Shown piece after piece: positions 42,927 through 52,443 of a stretch of DNA of 64,000 bases. This DNA is from Pseudomonas sp. MAG733B. Its GTDB lineage: Bacteria; Pseudomonadota; Gammaproteobacteria; Pseudomonadales; Pseudomonadaceae. The notes below the pieces were generated by a model. It was not told the DNA's origin, did no database searches, and worked only from the letters and a program-made list of their open reading frames with translations. Numbering within the stretch: position 1 is the first letter of the stretch; every line of letters begins with the position of its first letter. The position numbers and the translations under genes were made by a program. The DNA lies in the NCBI RefSeq assembly GCF_036884845.1, contig NZ_CP145732.1, forward strand, positions 4,650,001 to 4,714,000. Reading direction: 5' to 3'.

Positions 42927-45266
42927 ATGAAACACCGCCGGCATTTGCCATTGTCCACCCTCGCCGCCAGCCTGCTGTTCGCCCTCGCGACACCGGCCCA
43001 GGCGCAGGAAAAGGTCGAACTCGACCTGCCAAGCACCAGCCTGGACAAGGCGCTCAATGCCCTGGCGCGGCAATCGTCGGTGCAGATCATCTTCGCCAGC
43101 GACATCACGACGGGTAAAACCACCAAGGCACTCAAGGGCAGCTACACGCCACAGCAAGCACTGTCGCAACTGCTCGACCACAGCGGCCTGCAATCACAGG
43201 TTCGCGACGACCACACGTTCATTATCGTTCCGGCGCAAACCCCGGCACCTGCCGCCGCCAAGCCTGCCGAACCCGAATACATCGCCCCGATGGTGATCCG
43301 TGGCGATGTGCTCGGTGGCGCGACTGATCCGGAAATTCTCACCTACGCCGGCAGTCGCTCGATGGTCAAGGAAGCCGACCTGCACAAGGCCAGCGTGCGT
43401 GGCGTCGACGATGCCTTGCAACGGGTGCCGAGCGTAAAAATCTTCGACGAAACCGGCACTGGCGCCCTGCCGCAGATTTCCGTGCGCGGACTGTATGAAA
43501 GCCGCAGCGGCCGGGTGCAAGCCTTGTCCGACGGCATTCCTCTTGCCCTCGCGCCGTATGGCCAGACCGGGTTATCGCTGTTCCCGGTGACCCTGGCAAC
43601 CGTCGACCGGATCGATGTCGTGCGTGGTGGTGCCGCCGTGCAGTACGGCCCGAACAACGTCGGCGGCGTGATCAACTTCATCAGCAAGCCGATTCCCCGG
43701 GAATGGGAAACCACCCTGCAGGAACGCACCACGTTCAACGCTGGTGGCCACCAAATGTGGGACACCTACCTCGGCACCGGCGGCTACCTCACCGACAACT
43801 TCGGCCTGCAACTGGACCTCAACACCATCAATGGCGACACCGCCCGCGAGCATTCCGACAGCGACATCCAGAACTATCGCCTGCGCGGCCAATGGAACAT
43901 CGACGATGACCGCGACCTGAGCTTCGGCGTGCAGCGCTATGTAGCCGACATGGACCTGGCCGGCGCCCTCAGCGTCAAGGATTACAAGGACGACCCGCGC
44001 CAGTCGACCCGCCCGCTGGACCGCTTCGAAGGTGACACCGACCGGGTTTGGGGCACCTACACCCAACAGCTCGGCGCGATGGGACCGTTCGATTCGGTGG
44101 AGTTCAGCTGGACCAACTTCGCCCACAACAGTTACCGCAACTTCGTCGTCGGCCTGCCCTTCACCCCCGACGGCGCGGCGGTGACCAAGCAGGATGGCCC
44201 GCGTGACTTCAAGGTCTGGGGCAGCGAACCGCGCCTGAGCATGAGCATCGACGGCGAACAACTCAGCCAGACGTGGTTGCTGGGCGCGCGTTACGTGCGC
44301 GAAGACATCGACTACAAGGTCAATCGCGAAAGCCTCGCCACGGGAAGAACCACGCCGTTTCGCGACTGGACCTTCGACGACGAAGCCAAGGCGTTCTACC
44401 TCAGCAACGCCATCGGCCTGCTCGACAATCGCCTGACGATCACGCCTGGCGTGCGCTACGAAAACGCAACGATGAACTACGACGACGGCATCACCGGCTT
44501 CAAGAATGAAAACAAATCCGAGGAATGGCTGCCAGGCCTGACCGTGGGTTACCAGGCCAGCGATGACTGGTTCGTCTACGCCAACGCGCAAAAATCCCTG
44601 CGCCCGCCGCAGGTCACGCAGATCGTCAAGGAAGGCGACGTTGGCGCCGAACTCGCCTGGAACTACGAAACCGGTGTGCGTTACACGCCGTGGCAAGGTC
44701 TGCGCGTGGACTTCGGTGTGTACCGCATCGATTTCAGCGATCAGATCGTCTACAACGCCACCACCGACCGCTTCGTCAACCTCGGCAGCACCCGCCATCA
44801 GGGGATCGAGACCGAAGTGTTCTGGACCCCGTCGGCGCTGCCCGATCTCGACCTGCACGCCAGCTACGCCTACCTCGATGCCAAACAGCGCAACGGCGCC
44901 TTCAAGGACAACGAAGTGCCGTACGCGTCGCGCAACCAGTTCAACATCGACGGCCGTTATCACTTTGCCGAACACTGGACGTATAGCCTCGACGGATTGT
45001 TCGTCAGCAGTGCCTATACCGACGCCGCCAATTCTGGCGACGAAGATGCCACCGCGTCCGTGGGCAAACTCCCGGCGTACTGGGTGTGGAACACCGCGAT
45101 CGAGCGGGAATTCAAGTTGCAGGACCACAGCGTCCTGACCGCCTCGGCCGGGGTCAGCAACCTGTTCAACCGCAAGTATTACTTCCGCGGTATCGACACC
45201 AGCCCGTGGGGACGCCAACCGGCGCCAGAGCGTTCGCTGACGCTGGGCTTGAACTACCGATTCTGA
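42927..45266 (+). CDS. TonB-dependent receptor with signalling domain (FecA-like)
   Basis: A 779-residue outer-membrane receptor. The signal peptide (to about residue 28) is followed by a secretin/TonB N-terminal (STN) signalling domain (LDLPSTSLDKALNALARQSSVQIIF), the plug (DALQRVPSVKIFDETGTGALPQISVRGLYESRSGR...IDVVRGGAAVQYGPNNVGGVINFISKPIP) and a 22-stranded barrel ending in LGLNYRF. The plug resembles FecA, so ferric citrate is one candidate ligand; a xenosiderophore is another. AAGGA precedes the ATG at 42927. It completes the sigma/anti-sigma/receptor set. Confidence 0.9.
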   Translation: MKHRRHLPLSTLAASLLFALATPAQAQEKVELDLPSTSLDKALNALARQSSVQIIFASDITTGKTTKALKGSYTPQQALSQLLDHSGLQSQVRDDHTFIIVPAQTPAPAAAKPAEPEYIAPMVIRGDVLGGATDPEILTYAGSRSMVKEADLHKASVRGVDDALQRVPSVKIFDETGTGALPQISVRGLYESRSGRVQALSDGIPLALAPYGQTGLSLFPVTLATVDRIDVVRGGAAVQYGPNNVGGVINFISKPIPREWETTLQERTTFNAGGHQMWDTYLGTGGYLTDNFGLQLDLNTINGDTAREHSDSDIQNYRLRGQWNIDDDRDLSFGVQRYVADMDLAGALSVKDYKDDPRQSTRPLDRFEGDTDRVWGTYTQQLGAMGPFDSVEFSWTNFAHNSYRNFVVGLPFTPDGAAVTKQDGPRDFKVWGSEPRLSMSIDGEQLSQTWLLGARYVREDIDYKVNRESLATGRTTPFRDWTFDDEAKAFYLSNAIGLLDNRLTITPGVRYENATMNYDDGITGFKNENKSEEWLPGLTVGYQASDDWFVYANAQKSLRPPQVTQIVKEGDVGAELAWNYETGVRYTPWQGLRVDFGVYRIDFSDQIVYNATTDRFVNLGSTRHQGIETEVFWTPSALPDLDLHASYAYLDAKQRNGAFKDNEVPYASRNQFNIDGRYHFAEHWTYSLDGLFVSSAYTDAANSGDEDATASVGKLPAYWVWNTAIEREFKLQDHSVLTASAGVSNLFNRKYYFRGIDTSPWGRQPAPERSLTLGLNYRF

Positions 45267-45420
45267 TCCGCGATGTACCGGGCTGGCACCTTTTCCCGGC
45301 GCCGGCCCCTGTGTAAGCGAGCTGAAACACAGGTTGCCAATAACTGGAAATTTCGCCATTCGAACCTACGCTCTTCGCGGGGGTTCCCAAAATCAATGGC
45401 GCTCGGGGGTTCGTCTCAGA

Positions 45421-45436
45421 GTACTAACGCTAGTAC
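45421..45436. promoter_or_regulatory. small perfect palindrome before the sulfatase gene
   Basis: GTACTA and TAGTAC arms with a four-base centre, ending a few bases before the AGGAG ribosome site. It could be an operator or a 5'-leader hairpin. Confidence 0.35.
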
Positions 45437-45449
45437 GCAGGAGCTCGAC

Positions 45450-47063
45450 ATGAACCGAACAATGTTATCGTCAATACTCGCTGTGCCCATACTGATGTCC
45501 GCAATCATGCTGCCCGGCATGAGCCATGCCGCCGACAAGGCACCCAACATCGTGGTGATCATGGGCGACGACATTGGCTGGTCCAATATCGGTGTCTACA
45601 ACCAAGGCATGATGGCTGGCAGAACACCCAACCTCGATCAACTTGCCGCCGAAGGCATGCGCTTTACCGACTATTACGCCGAGGCCAGTTGCACCGCCGG
45701 GCGCGCCAATTTCATCACCGGTGAATTGCCGATCCGTACCGGCATGACAACAGTGGGCCAGGCCGGCTCTCCCATCGGCATTCCCGCGCAAGCCGTGACC
45801 ATTGCCGCAGCCCTGAAATCCATGGGCTATTCCACAGGCCAGTTCGGCAAGAACCACTTGGGCGACCTCAATGAATTCCTGCCCACCGTGCACGGGTTCG
45901 ACGAATTCTTCGGCTACCTCTATCACCTCGACGCCATGGAAGATCCGGCGCACCCCAATTACCCGCAAGCGCTGCTGGCGACCGTCGGCCCGCGCAACAT
46001 GGTGCACAGTTGGGCAAGCAGCACTGACGATACGACCGTGATGCCGCGCTGGGGCAAAGTGGGCAAGCAGAAAATCGAAGACGCCGGCACGCTGTATCCG
46101 GAGCGGATGAAAACCGTCGACGACGAAATCCGTGACAAGGCCTTCAGCTTTATCGACAAGGCCAAACAGGACAACAAACCGTTCTTCGTCTGGCTCAACC
46201 CGACCCGCATGCACATCGTCACCCACCTTTCCGACAAGTACCAAGCGATGCGCAATGCGGAAAATGGCTGGTCGGAACAAGAGGCCGGCATGGCACAGAT
46301 CGACGACATCGTCGGTGACGTCATGGCCAAGCTGAAAAAAGACGGCATGGATGACAACACCATCGTGATATTCACCACCGACAACGGGGCGGAAAACTTT
46401 ACTTGGCCGGATGGCGGGCAAACACCGTTTGCCATGGGTAAAGGCACGGTGATGGAGGGTGGCTTCCGCGTTCCGGCGATCATTCGCTGGCCGGGCAAAG
46501 TACCGGCGAACCAGATCAACAACGGCATCATGTCCGGCCTGGACTGGTTCCCGACGCTGGTCGCGGCGGCTGGTAACCCGAACATCACCACAGAACTGCT
46601 AAAGGGCAAGCAACTGGGCGACACCACCTACAAAGTGCATCTCGATGGCTATGACCAGACGCCGATGATCACCGGCAAGGGCCCTTCCAATCGCCATGAA
46701 ATCTTCTACTTCGGCGAGAGTTCGCTGGGTGCGGTACGGATCGACGACTACAAGTACCGCTTCATCGATCAGCCTGACGGCTGGCTGGGAGCCAAGGTCA
46801 GTATCGACGTGCCTGTGCTGACCAACTTGCGCCTGGACCCGTTCGAGCGTGCCGGCTGGCCGCAGCACCAGGCGGCCAATGGTTCGACGCAGTATTTCGA
46901 CTGGTTCAAGTTCCAGTTCTGGCGTTTCGTATTCGTGCAACAACAAGTGGCCAAACTGGCCGAAACCGCGATTGAATTTCCGCCCATGCAAAAAGGTGCA
47001 AGCTTCAACCTCGACTCGGTCAAGGCCAAGATCGAGGCGGCCCGGGCGGCCATGGGCAAGTAA
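45450..47063 (+). CDS. exported arylsulfatase-type sulfatase
   Basis: A 537-residue precursor with a signal peptide (cleaved after SHA). It belongs to the alkaline-phosphatase-superfamily sulfatases: metal ligands in IVVIMGDDIGWSN (Asp40, Asp41), the formylglycine motif CTAGR (Cys81 to Arg85) and TTDNGAENF later. Position three of the motif is alanine instead of the usual proline, an accepted variant. The cysteine needs conversion to formylglycine, but no maturation gene is in this window. The enzyme releases sulfate from an organic ester in the periplasm. AGGAG sets the start. A FadL-type porin and a lipoprotein gene follow in the same direction. Confidence 0.9.
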   Translation: MNRTMLSSILAVPILMSAIMLPGMSHAADKAPNIVVIMGDDIGWSNIGVYNQGMMAGRTPNLDQLAAEGMRFTDYYAEASCTAGRANFITGELPIRTGMTTVGQAGSPIGIPAQAVTIAAALKSMGYSTGQFGKNHLGDLNEFLPTVHGFDEFFGYLYHLDAMEDPAHPNYPQALLATVGPRNMVHSWASSTDDTTVMPRWGKVGKQKIEDAGTLYPERMKTVDDEIRDKAFSFIDKAKQDNKPFFVWLNPTRMHIVTHLSDKYQAMRNAENGWSEQEAGMAQIDDIVGDVMAKLKKDGMDDNTIVIFTTDNGAENFTWPDGGQTPFAMGKGTVMEGGFRVPAIIRWPGKVPANQINNGIMSGLDWFPTLVAAAGNPNITTELLKGKQLGDTTYKVHLDGYDQTPMITGKGPSNRHEIFYFGESSLGAVRIDDYKYRFIDQPDGWLGAKVSIDVPVLTNLRLDPFERAGWPQHQAANGSTQYFDWFKFQFWRFVFVQQQVAKLAETAIEFPPMQKGASFNLDSVKAKIEAARAAMGK

Positions 47064-47076
47064 GCAGCCCGATCAC

Positions 47077-47098
47077 GGGTGGCCGCGACTGGCCACCC
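47077..47098 (+). other. intercistronic hairpin between sulfatase and porin genes
   Basis: GGGTGGCC and GGCCACCC arms (8 bp, perfect) with a six-base loop but no T-run, so likely a message-processing or stability hairpin rather than a full terminator. Confidence 0.5.
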
Positions 47099-47131
47099 TC
47101 AGGGAAAAAGGACATTTGCTGAGGTAACGCC

Positions 47132-48400
47132 ATGCAGATCAAGACAACCGCCCTGCCCGCCCTTACGGTGCTTGCCCTGTGCTGCCAGCAAGCTCATGCC
47201 GGCGGCATCATGCTCTACGAAATCGGTACGGATAACGTCGGGCTCGCCAACGCCGGCGCCGCTGCCCGGGCACAAGGGCCCTCGACGATAGCGTCAAACC
47301 CGGCAGGCTTGAGCTATCTGCCGGGTACGCAGATCACCGGTGGTTTGCAGGTGCTGTACGGCAACCTCAAGTTCGATCGCGACGACAACACCAACGTGGC
47401 GGGCAGCGGCAGTGGCGGTGCCCTTGATCCAATGCCCGGCGGCAGTTTTTTCATCAGCCATGAACTGGACGATCACTGGAGCGTCGGCTTCGGCCAGTAC
47501 GGCGATTTCGGCCTTGCCGTCAATTACGACAACGAATGGTCCGGCCGCTATTTCTCGCAAAACTCCAGCCTGCTCGGTCTGTCGTTGGTGCCCAGTGTCG
47601 CGTATCGCTTCAATGAGCAATGGTCGATCGGCGTCGGAGTAAAAGCCATGTACGGCATGCTGCAGGCCCAGACCGCGATCGATCGCTCGCCGTTCGGGTT
47701 CACCGAACGCGAGGACGGCCAGTTCAAATACAAGGACAAGGACTGGGGCTTCGGCGCCAATGTGGGGGTGATCTACGCGCCTCAACCGGGCACCCGCATC
47801 GGTCTGACCTACACCAGCAAGGTCGATCTGGAGTTCGAGGACGGCCTGGACATCAAGGGCAACGGGCCGTTGCTCAATCGCCTGGATGGCGCCAAGACCC
47901 AACTCGACATGACCGTGCCGCAAACCCTGACCCTGAGCCTGTTCCAGCAACTGGACCGGCAATGGGCCCTGCTCGCCTCTGTCAACTGGCAGGACTGGTC
48001 AGAGTTCGGCGAAATCGGTGCACAGGTCGACACCTCGGCCAACAATGCCGTGTCGACCGATGTCGATGCAGGCTTCAAGGACACCTGGCATTTGTCGCTC
48101 GGCGGGCAATATCAGGCCACCCCGCAACTGCTGTGGAACTTCGGCGTGGCTTACGACAGCAGCGCTGTTTCTGACAGCAAGCGCTCGGTGATTGTGCCCA
48201 TGGCCGAGTCCTGGCGCATCGCGACGGGAGCCACCTATGCTCTGAACAGGGACACTGACGTCAACCTCAGTTGGGCCATGATCTGGATGGGTGACATGGA
48301 AGTGGACCAAAGCAAATCGTTGTCGGGCAATCGACTTTCCGGCCAGTTCGACAACGCCTGGATTCAAACAGTGACCGGAAACATGACTTGGCGTTTCTGA
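47132..48400 (+). CDS. OmpP1/FadL-family outer-membrane transporter
   Basis: A 422-residue outer-membrane barrel for hydrophobic compounds. The signal peptide ends AHA, followed by the FadL N-terminal plug pattern GGIMLYEIGTDNVGLANAGAAARAQGPSTIASNPAGLSYL. The protein ends in the aromatic C-terminus WRF expected of barrel proteins. Sitting behind a periplasmic sulfatase, it may admit lipophilic sulfate esters. It is separated by 68 bases and a hairpin from the sulfatase gene and by 45 bases from the DUF3313 gene. Confidence 0.9.
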   Translation: MQIKTTALPALTVLALCCQQAHAGGIMLYEIGTDNVGLANAGAAARAQGPSTIASNPAGLSYLPGTQITGGLQVLYGNLKFDRDDNTNVAGSGSGGALDPMPGGSFFISHELDDHWSVGFGQYGDFGLAVNYDNEWSGRYFSQNSSLLGLSLVPSVAYRFNEQWSIGVGVKAMYGMLQAQTAIDRSPFGFTEREDGQFKYKDKDWGFGANVGVIYAPQPGTRIGLTYTSKVDLEFEDGLDIKGNGPLLNRLDGAKTQLDMTVPQTLTLSLFQQLDRQWALLASVNWQDWSEFGEIGAQVDTSANNAVSTDVDAGFKDTWHLSLGGQYQATPQLLWNFGVAYDSSAVSDSKRSVIVPMAESWRIATGATYALNRDTDVNLSWAMIWMGDMEVDQSKSLSGNRLSGQFDNAWIQTVTGNMTWRF

Positions 48401-48445
48401 TTATCTGACTACGCTTAAACGACTACTCAAGGAGCACACCGCACT

Positions 48446-49120
48446 ATGAACCTGTCCCGAAACTTGCTCATCGGCGCCGCACTGACCGGGCTCCTGCTCG
48501 GGGGTTGCACCTCGAAAGTCACCGACAAGGAGCAGTACTCCGGCTACCTGTCCAACTACAACAACCTGCAAGAAGTCAGCACCCCAAGCGGCGGTACGGC
48601 GATGCGTTGGGTAAGCCCGTCATGGAACGCGAATGCCTATGACACCGTAGCGTTCACCCGACTCGAACTCTATCCGGCGCCCAAGCCCAATGAGCGAGTC
48701 AACCAGCAGACGCTCAACGACATCCAGAACTACATGACCAACAAGGCCAAGGCCACATTGGGCCAGAAATACCGGGTGGTCTCCAGCCCGAGCGCGGCAC
48801 CGGCCGGGTCGAAAACCCTGGTCATGCGTGCAGCCATCACGGGCGTGAGCGCCTCGAACGAAGGTATGAAGTGGTATGAAGTGGTGCCCATCGCCGCTGT
48901 CGTCGGGGCGACCCAGGCAGCCACCGGGCACCGTGATCAGGACACCGAGCTGTTTATCGAAGCCGAGTTCATAGACGCAAAAAACAACCAGACCGTGGCC
49001 AAGGTTGTGCGCAAGGTGTTCGGCACGCAGCTTTCCAACGAAAGTCAGAAAATCACTGCACAGGACTTCAAAGCGGCGATCGACAAACTGGGTTCTGACT
49101 TCCAGGCGTTTCTCAAGTAA
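48446..49120 (+). CDS. DUF3313 lipoprotein
   Basis: A 224-residue lipoprotein with lipobox LLGGC (Cys21) and the DUF3313 pattern DKEQYSGYLSNYNNLQEVSTPSGGTAMRWVSP...FTRLELYPAP. CAAGGAG precedes the ATG. It closes the sulfatase-FadL set. A related role in outer-membrane handling of lipophilic compounds is inferred from position. A long palindrome lies directly after the stop and may end the transcript. Confidence 0.85.
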   Translation: MNLSRNLLIGAALTGLLLGGCTSKVTDKEQYSGYLSNYNNLQEVSTPSGGTAMRWVSPSWNANAYDTVAFTRLELYPAPKPNERVNQQTLNDIQNYMTNKAKATLGQKYRVVSSPSAAPAGSKTLVMRAAITGVSASNEGMKWYEVVPIAAVVGATQAATGHRDQDTELFIEAEFIDAKNNQTVAKVVRKVFGTQLSNESQKITAQDFKAAIDKLGSDFQAFLK

Positions 49121-49134
49121 GGCAATTGCTCTTG

Positions 49135-49202
49135 TGTAGGAGCACGGCTTGCCGGCAATGGCGTCAGTGAGATCGCCATCGCCGGCAAGCCGTGCTCCTA
49201 CA
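49135..49202. repeat. long perfect-arm palindromic repeat
   Basis: 29-base arms (TGTAGGAGCACGGCTTGCCG and its complement) with one mismatch around a ten-base loop. It lies between the converging DUF3313 and ligD genes. The arm sequence differs from the GTGGGAGC-type REPs, so this is another repeat class. Confidence 0.85.
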
Positions 49203-49210
49203 AGGACGCA

Positions 49211-51793
49211 TCACGTCTTCTTCATCCCGACCCGCCGCCGCATCTCGGCAGTAATCGTCTGCCGGGTTTTCTTCAGATCCTCCCACGGCCCGTCGCCCAC
49301 TTCGGCCAGGCGCTCATGCACGTTGTGTATGTTCCACTGATTGCCGCCCTTGAGTTCGGCCACCTCTTCACGGTAAATCGGCACCGACACCGGCAGCCCT
49401 TCGCGGGTGCGTGCGGCATAGGCGCAGATGGTGGTGGCGCCCAACCCGTTGCGCAGGTAATCGATGAAGATCCGCCCCACCCGGTTCTTCGGTCCCGACA
49501 CCGCGGAAAAACGCTCCGGCAACAGCTTCGCCATGTGGCTGACAATGGCGTGGCTGAAGTCCTTGACTTCATCCCAGCCGAGCTTGCGGGTCAGCGGCAC
49601 CACCAGGTGAATGCCCTTGCCGCCGCTGGTCTTGAGAAAGGCCTTGAGCCCCAGTTCATCGAGCACCGTCAGGGTCAACTGCGTGGCTTCGATCATGCGC
49701 TTCCACGGCAGCGCCGGGTCCGGGTCGAGGTCGAGGACAAAGCGGTCGGGCTTGTCGAGATTGTCCGAGGTGGCGTTCCACGTGTGCAGCTCCACGGTGC
49801 TCATCTGCACCGCGCCGACCAGTGCTTCGGCGTTGTTGATCACCATCATCGGCTGCCCCGTAAGCTTTTGGTCCAGCGTAGTGATGCCGGGGATGGCCAG
49901 GCGCTCGGCGTTTTTCTGGAAAAACAGTTCGCCGGCAATGCCGTCCGGCGCACGCACCAGCGCCACCGGGCGGTCCTTTAGCTGCGGCAGAATCCACTCG
50001 GCAACGCTGGCGTAGTACTCCGCCAGCTGTACTTTGGTGGTGCCGCTGGTGGCGTCGATGACCCGGTCCGGGTGAGTGATGCGCACCTTGCCCTGGTCCA
50101 GGCCGATCTGTGACGGGGCCGGTTCGGCTTTCTTTTTCGTGGCGGATGGCTTGGCGGTTGGCTTTTTCGCGGAGGTGGTTTTCATGTCGGTTGCACGCTC
50201 CTCGGTGATTTCTGTGGCGGGTTTGTCGTCACGCAGGCCATGGAACACCGCATGCCGCACCGAGCCGTCCTTGGTCATTTCGGCAAAAGCCACTTCCGCC
50301 AGCAGAGTCGGTTTGAGCCAATGCACGCCCCTGACTTCGGCACCACTGGGCGGATTGACCACGGCCGGTTTTTTCGTTTGCAAGGGCTTGAGTTGCGCAT
50401 GGATGGTGCTCAACGTGGCCTCGGTGAAGCCGGTGCCGACCTTGCCGGCGTAGCGCAATTCGCCGCAATCGCGGTCATGCAGGCCCAGCAGCAACGCACC
50501 GAAAGCACTGCGCGAACCCTTGGGATCGGTGAAGCCGACAATCACGAATTCCTGGCGATGCTTGCACTTGAGCTTGATCCAGTCACTGCTACGCCGGGAC
50601 ACGTAAGGCGAACCGAGGCGCTTGCCGATCAGCCCTTCCATGCGCATCTGGCAGGCGCTGTTGAGCAAGGCTTCCGGGTCTTCGCCGAAGGCATCGGAAA
50701 AGCGCAGCAACGGGTCTTTTGTGGCTTTGAGTACTGTCGCCAACGCGGCGCGACGCTCCTCCACCGGCACCTCGCGCAGATCGACGCCATTGAGGTACGG
50801 CAAATCGAACAGGTAATAAACAATGTTGCCGCTGCGACCGGCTTCGAAAGCATTTTGCAGCGCCTGAAAATCCGGCACGCCCTCTTCGTCCGCCACCACC
50901 ATTTCACCATCGAGCCACGCCGATTCCAGGCCCAGGCCGGCCAACGCCTTGGCCTGGCCGGGCAACTTGTGGGTCCAATCATGGCCGTTCCGCGTGAAGA
51001 GTTTGACCTCGTCATGGTCGATGCGCGCCATGATCCGATAGCCGTCGAACTTGACTTCGTAGCTCCACTGACCGCCGGGTGCCTTTTCCACCAGCGTCGC
51101 CAGTTCCGGTTTGATCTGATCCGGTAGTTTGGCCTTGCGCGCGCCAGTGAGGGGAGCAGACTTTTCCTTCTGCGGGGCCGCCGGTTTTTTGATGGCTTTG
51201 GGTTTGGCGGCCTTGGGTGATTTGGCGACGATGGTGCGCTCGCTGAGTACGCTGTCAGGCTCGGCGCTGACCACGTCGTAATCACTTTCCGGCCGCGCGG
51301 CGCCGTCCTGATGTTTGATCAGAAACCACTGTTCCTGCTTGCCCGGCATGTGGGTGCGCACCAGGTTCCACAGGCCTTCGAGCTTCTCGCCTTGCAGCTC
51401 GAACTTGAGCTTGCCCTTGGCATAGGCCTTGGCGGGATCCTCCTGGGGAATCCACACGCCACGGTCCCAGACAATCACATCGCCCGCACCGTAATGGCCT
51501 TCGGGGATGCTGCCTTCGAAGCTGGCGTAGTCCAGCGGATGATCTTCGACGTGCACCGCCAGGCGCTTGACCTTGGGGTCCAGCGATGGCCCCTTGGGCA
51601 CCGCCCAGCTTTTGAGCGCGCCATCGAGTTCCAGGCGAAAGTCATAATGCAGGCGCGAGGCGTCGTGCTTCTGGATGCAGAACTGCAAGGCGTGATCCTT
51701 GGCGTTTTTTCTGCCCGTGCGTTTGACGGCAGCCGGTTCCGACGTCGCCGAAAAATCGCGCATGCGGTTGTAGTCATCGAGATTCTTGTTCAT
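49211..51793 (-). CDS. ligD: ATP-dependent DNA ligase D (three-domain NHEJ enzyme)
   Basis: An 860-residue multidomain repair enzyme for non-homologous end joining. The N-terminal 3'-phosphoesterase has its metal residues His43, His49 and Asp51 (KHDASRLHYDF). A lysine/alanine/proline linker (about 190-222) leads to the ligase core with the adenylated Lys248 in EVKFDGYR. A second linker rich in threonine and lysine (about 535-560) precedes the polymerase/primase domain with LDLDPDPALPWKRM and SGGKGIHLVVPL. The order PE-ligase-polymerase is that of Pseudomonas LigD. No ku gene is adjacent. Confidence 0.95.
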   Translation of the reverse strand: MNKNLDDYNRMRDFSATSEPAAVKRTGRKNAKDHALQFCIQKHDASRLHYDFRLELDGALKSWAVPKGPSLDPKVKRLAVHVEDHPLDYASFEGSIPEGHYGAGDVIVWDRGVWIPQEDPAKAYAKGKLKFELQGEKLEGLWNLVRTHMPGKQEQWFLIKHQDGAARPESDYDVVSAEPDSVLSERTIVAKSPKAAKPKAIKKPAAPQKEKSAPLTGARKAKLPDQIKPELATLVEKAPGGQWSYEVKFDGYRIMARIDHDEVKLFTRNGHDWTHKLPGQAKALAGLGLESAWLDGEMVVADEEGVPDFQALQNAFEAGRSGNIVYYLFDLPYLNGVDLREVPVEERRAALATVLKATKDPLLRFSDAFGEDPEALLNSACQMRMEGLIGKRLGSPYVSRRSSDWIKLKCKHRQEFVIVGFTDPKGSRSAFGALLLGLHDRDCGELRYAGKVGTGFTEATLSTIHAQLKPLQTKKPAVVNPPSGAEVRGVHWLKPTLLAEVAFAEMTKDGSVRHAVFHGLRDDKPATEITEERATDMKTTSAKKPTAKPSATKKKAEPAPSQIGLDQGKVRITHPDRVIDATSGTTKVQLAEYYASVAEWILPQLKDRPVALVRAPDGIAGELFFQKNAERLAIPGITTLDQKLTGQPMMVINNAEALVGAVQMSTVELHTWNATSDNLDKPDRFVLDLDPDPALPWKRMIEATQLTLTVLDELGLKAFLKTSGGKGIHLVVPLTRKLGWDEVKDFSHAIVSHMAKLLPERFSAVSGPKNRVGRIFIDYLRNGLGATTICAYAARTREGLPVSVPIYREEVAELKGGNQWNIHNVHERLAEVGDGPWEDLKKTRQTITAEMRRRVGMKKT

Positions 51794-51978
51794 GGCTCAC
51801 CTGCGGGTCGCTGCAGGGTGCTGAATCAGCACTTCCCTCCCTCAGCAGAGCGAGTCATCAGCCGAAAAATTCCATCGTCGTCAAAATTACCCGGACCAAC
51901 GGCCCTGCATCACGGCGGTCGACCGCCGTTCAAGCGCATACAATCAGCGGGTGCTGCCTCATCCCCCGGAGAGCAATC

Positions 51979-52428
51979 ATGCGCACGGTTCACGTCCTCC
52001 AAGCTCCACCGGCACCGGTCAACGTCGTTGGCGAAACGATCACGGTCCTTGCCGGCGGCGATATGAGCAAACCCTTCGAAATGCATATCCAGGAAGGCGT
52101 GCAAGGGGGCGGCCCGCCACCGCACTTTCACCCTTGGGACGAGGCGTTCTACGTAGTCGACGGCCAGGTCGAAGTGACCGTGGAAGGCAAATCCACCACC
52201 GTATCGACCGGGGGCTACGTGCATATCCCGGCTGGATCGATTCATGCCTACAAGAACATCAGCACCACCGCGAAGATGATCGGCGTGGTCTCCGATCCTC
52301 GCGGCGGGCAGTTTTTTACGGCGATGGATCAGTTCAAGGTGCCCGAAGACCTACCGCGAATCTTCGAAGTGGCCGAGCGTTTTGGTGTGACGTTTCTGGT
52401 GCCGAAACCGGACTCACCGGCAGGTTGA
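51979..52428 (+). CDS. cupin-domain protein
   Basis: A 149-residue cupin with the metal-binding motif 1 HFHPWDEAFYVVDGQVEVTVEG, including His-x-His and a glutamate, and motif 2 HIPAGSIHAY. It may be a small dioxygenase, isomerase or sensor; substrate unknown. GGAGAG precedes the ATG. It is divergent from ligD and has no obvious functional neighbour. Confidence 0.82.
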   Translation: MRTVHVLQAPPAPVNVVGETITVLAGGDMSKPFEMHIQEGVQGGGPPPHFHPWDEAFYVVDGQVEVTVEGKSTTVSTGGYVHIPAGSIHAYKNISTTAKMIGVVSDPRGGQFFTAMDQFKVPEDLPRIFEVAERFGVTFLVPKPDSPAG

Positions 52429-52443
52429 CCGCGTCATCGTTCA

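Noticed and set aside
43572..45359. 595-codon minus-strand frame opposite the TonB-dependent receptor
   Set aside because: Antisense shadow; no ribosome site and no domain, while the receptor on the plus strand is unambiguous.
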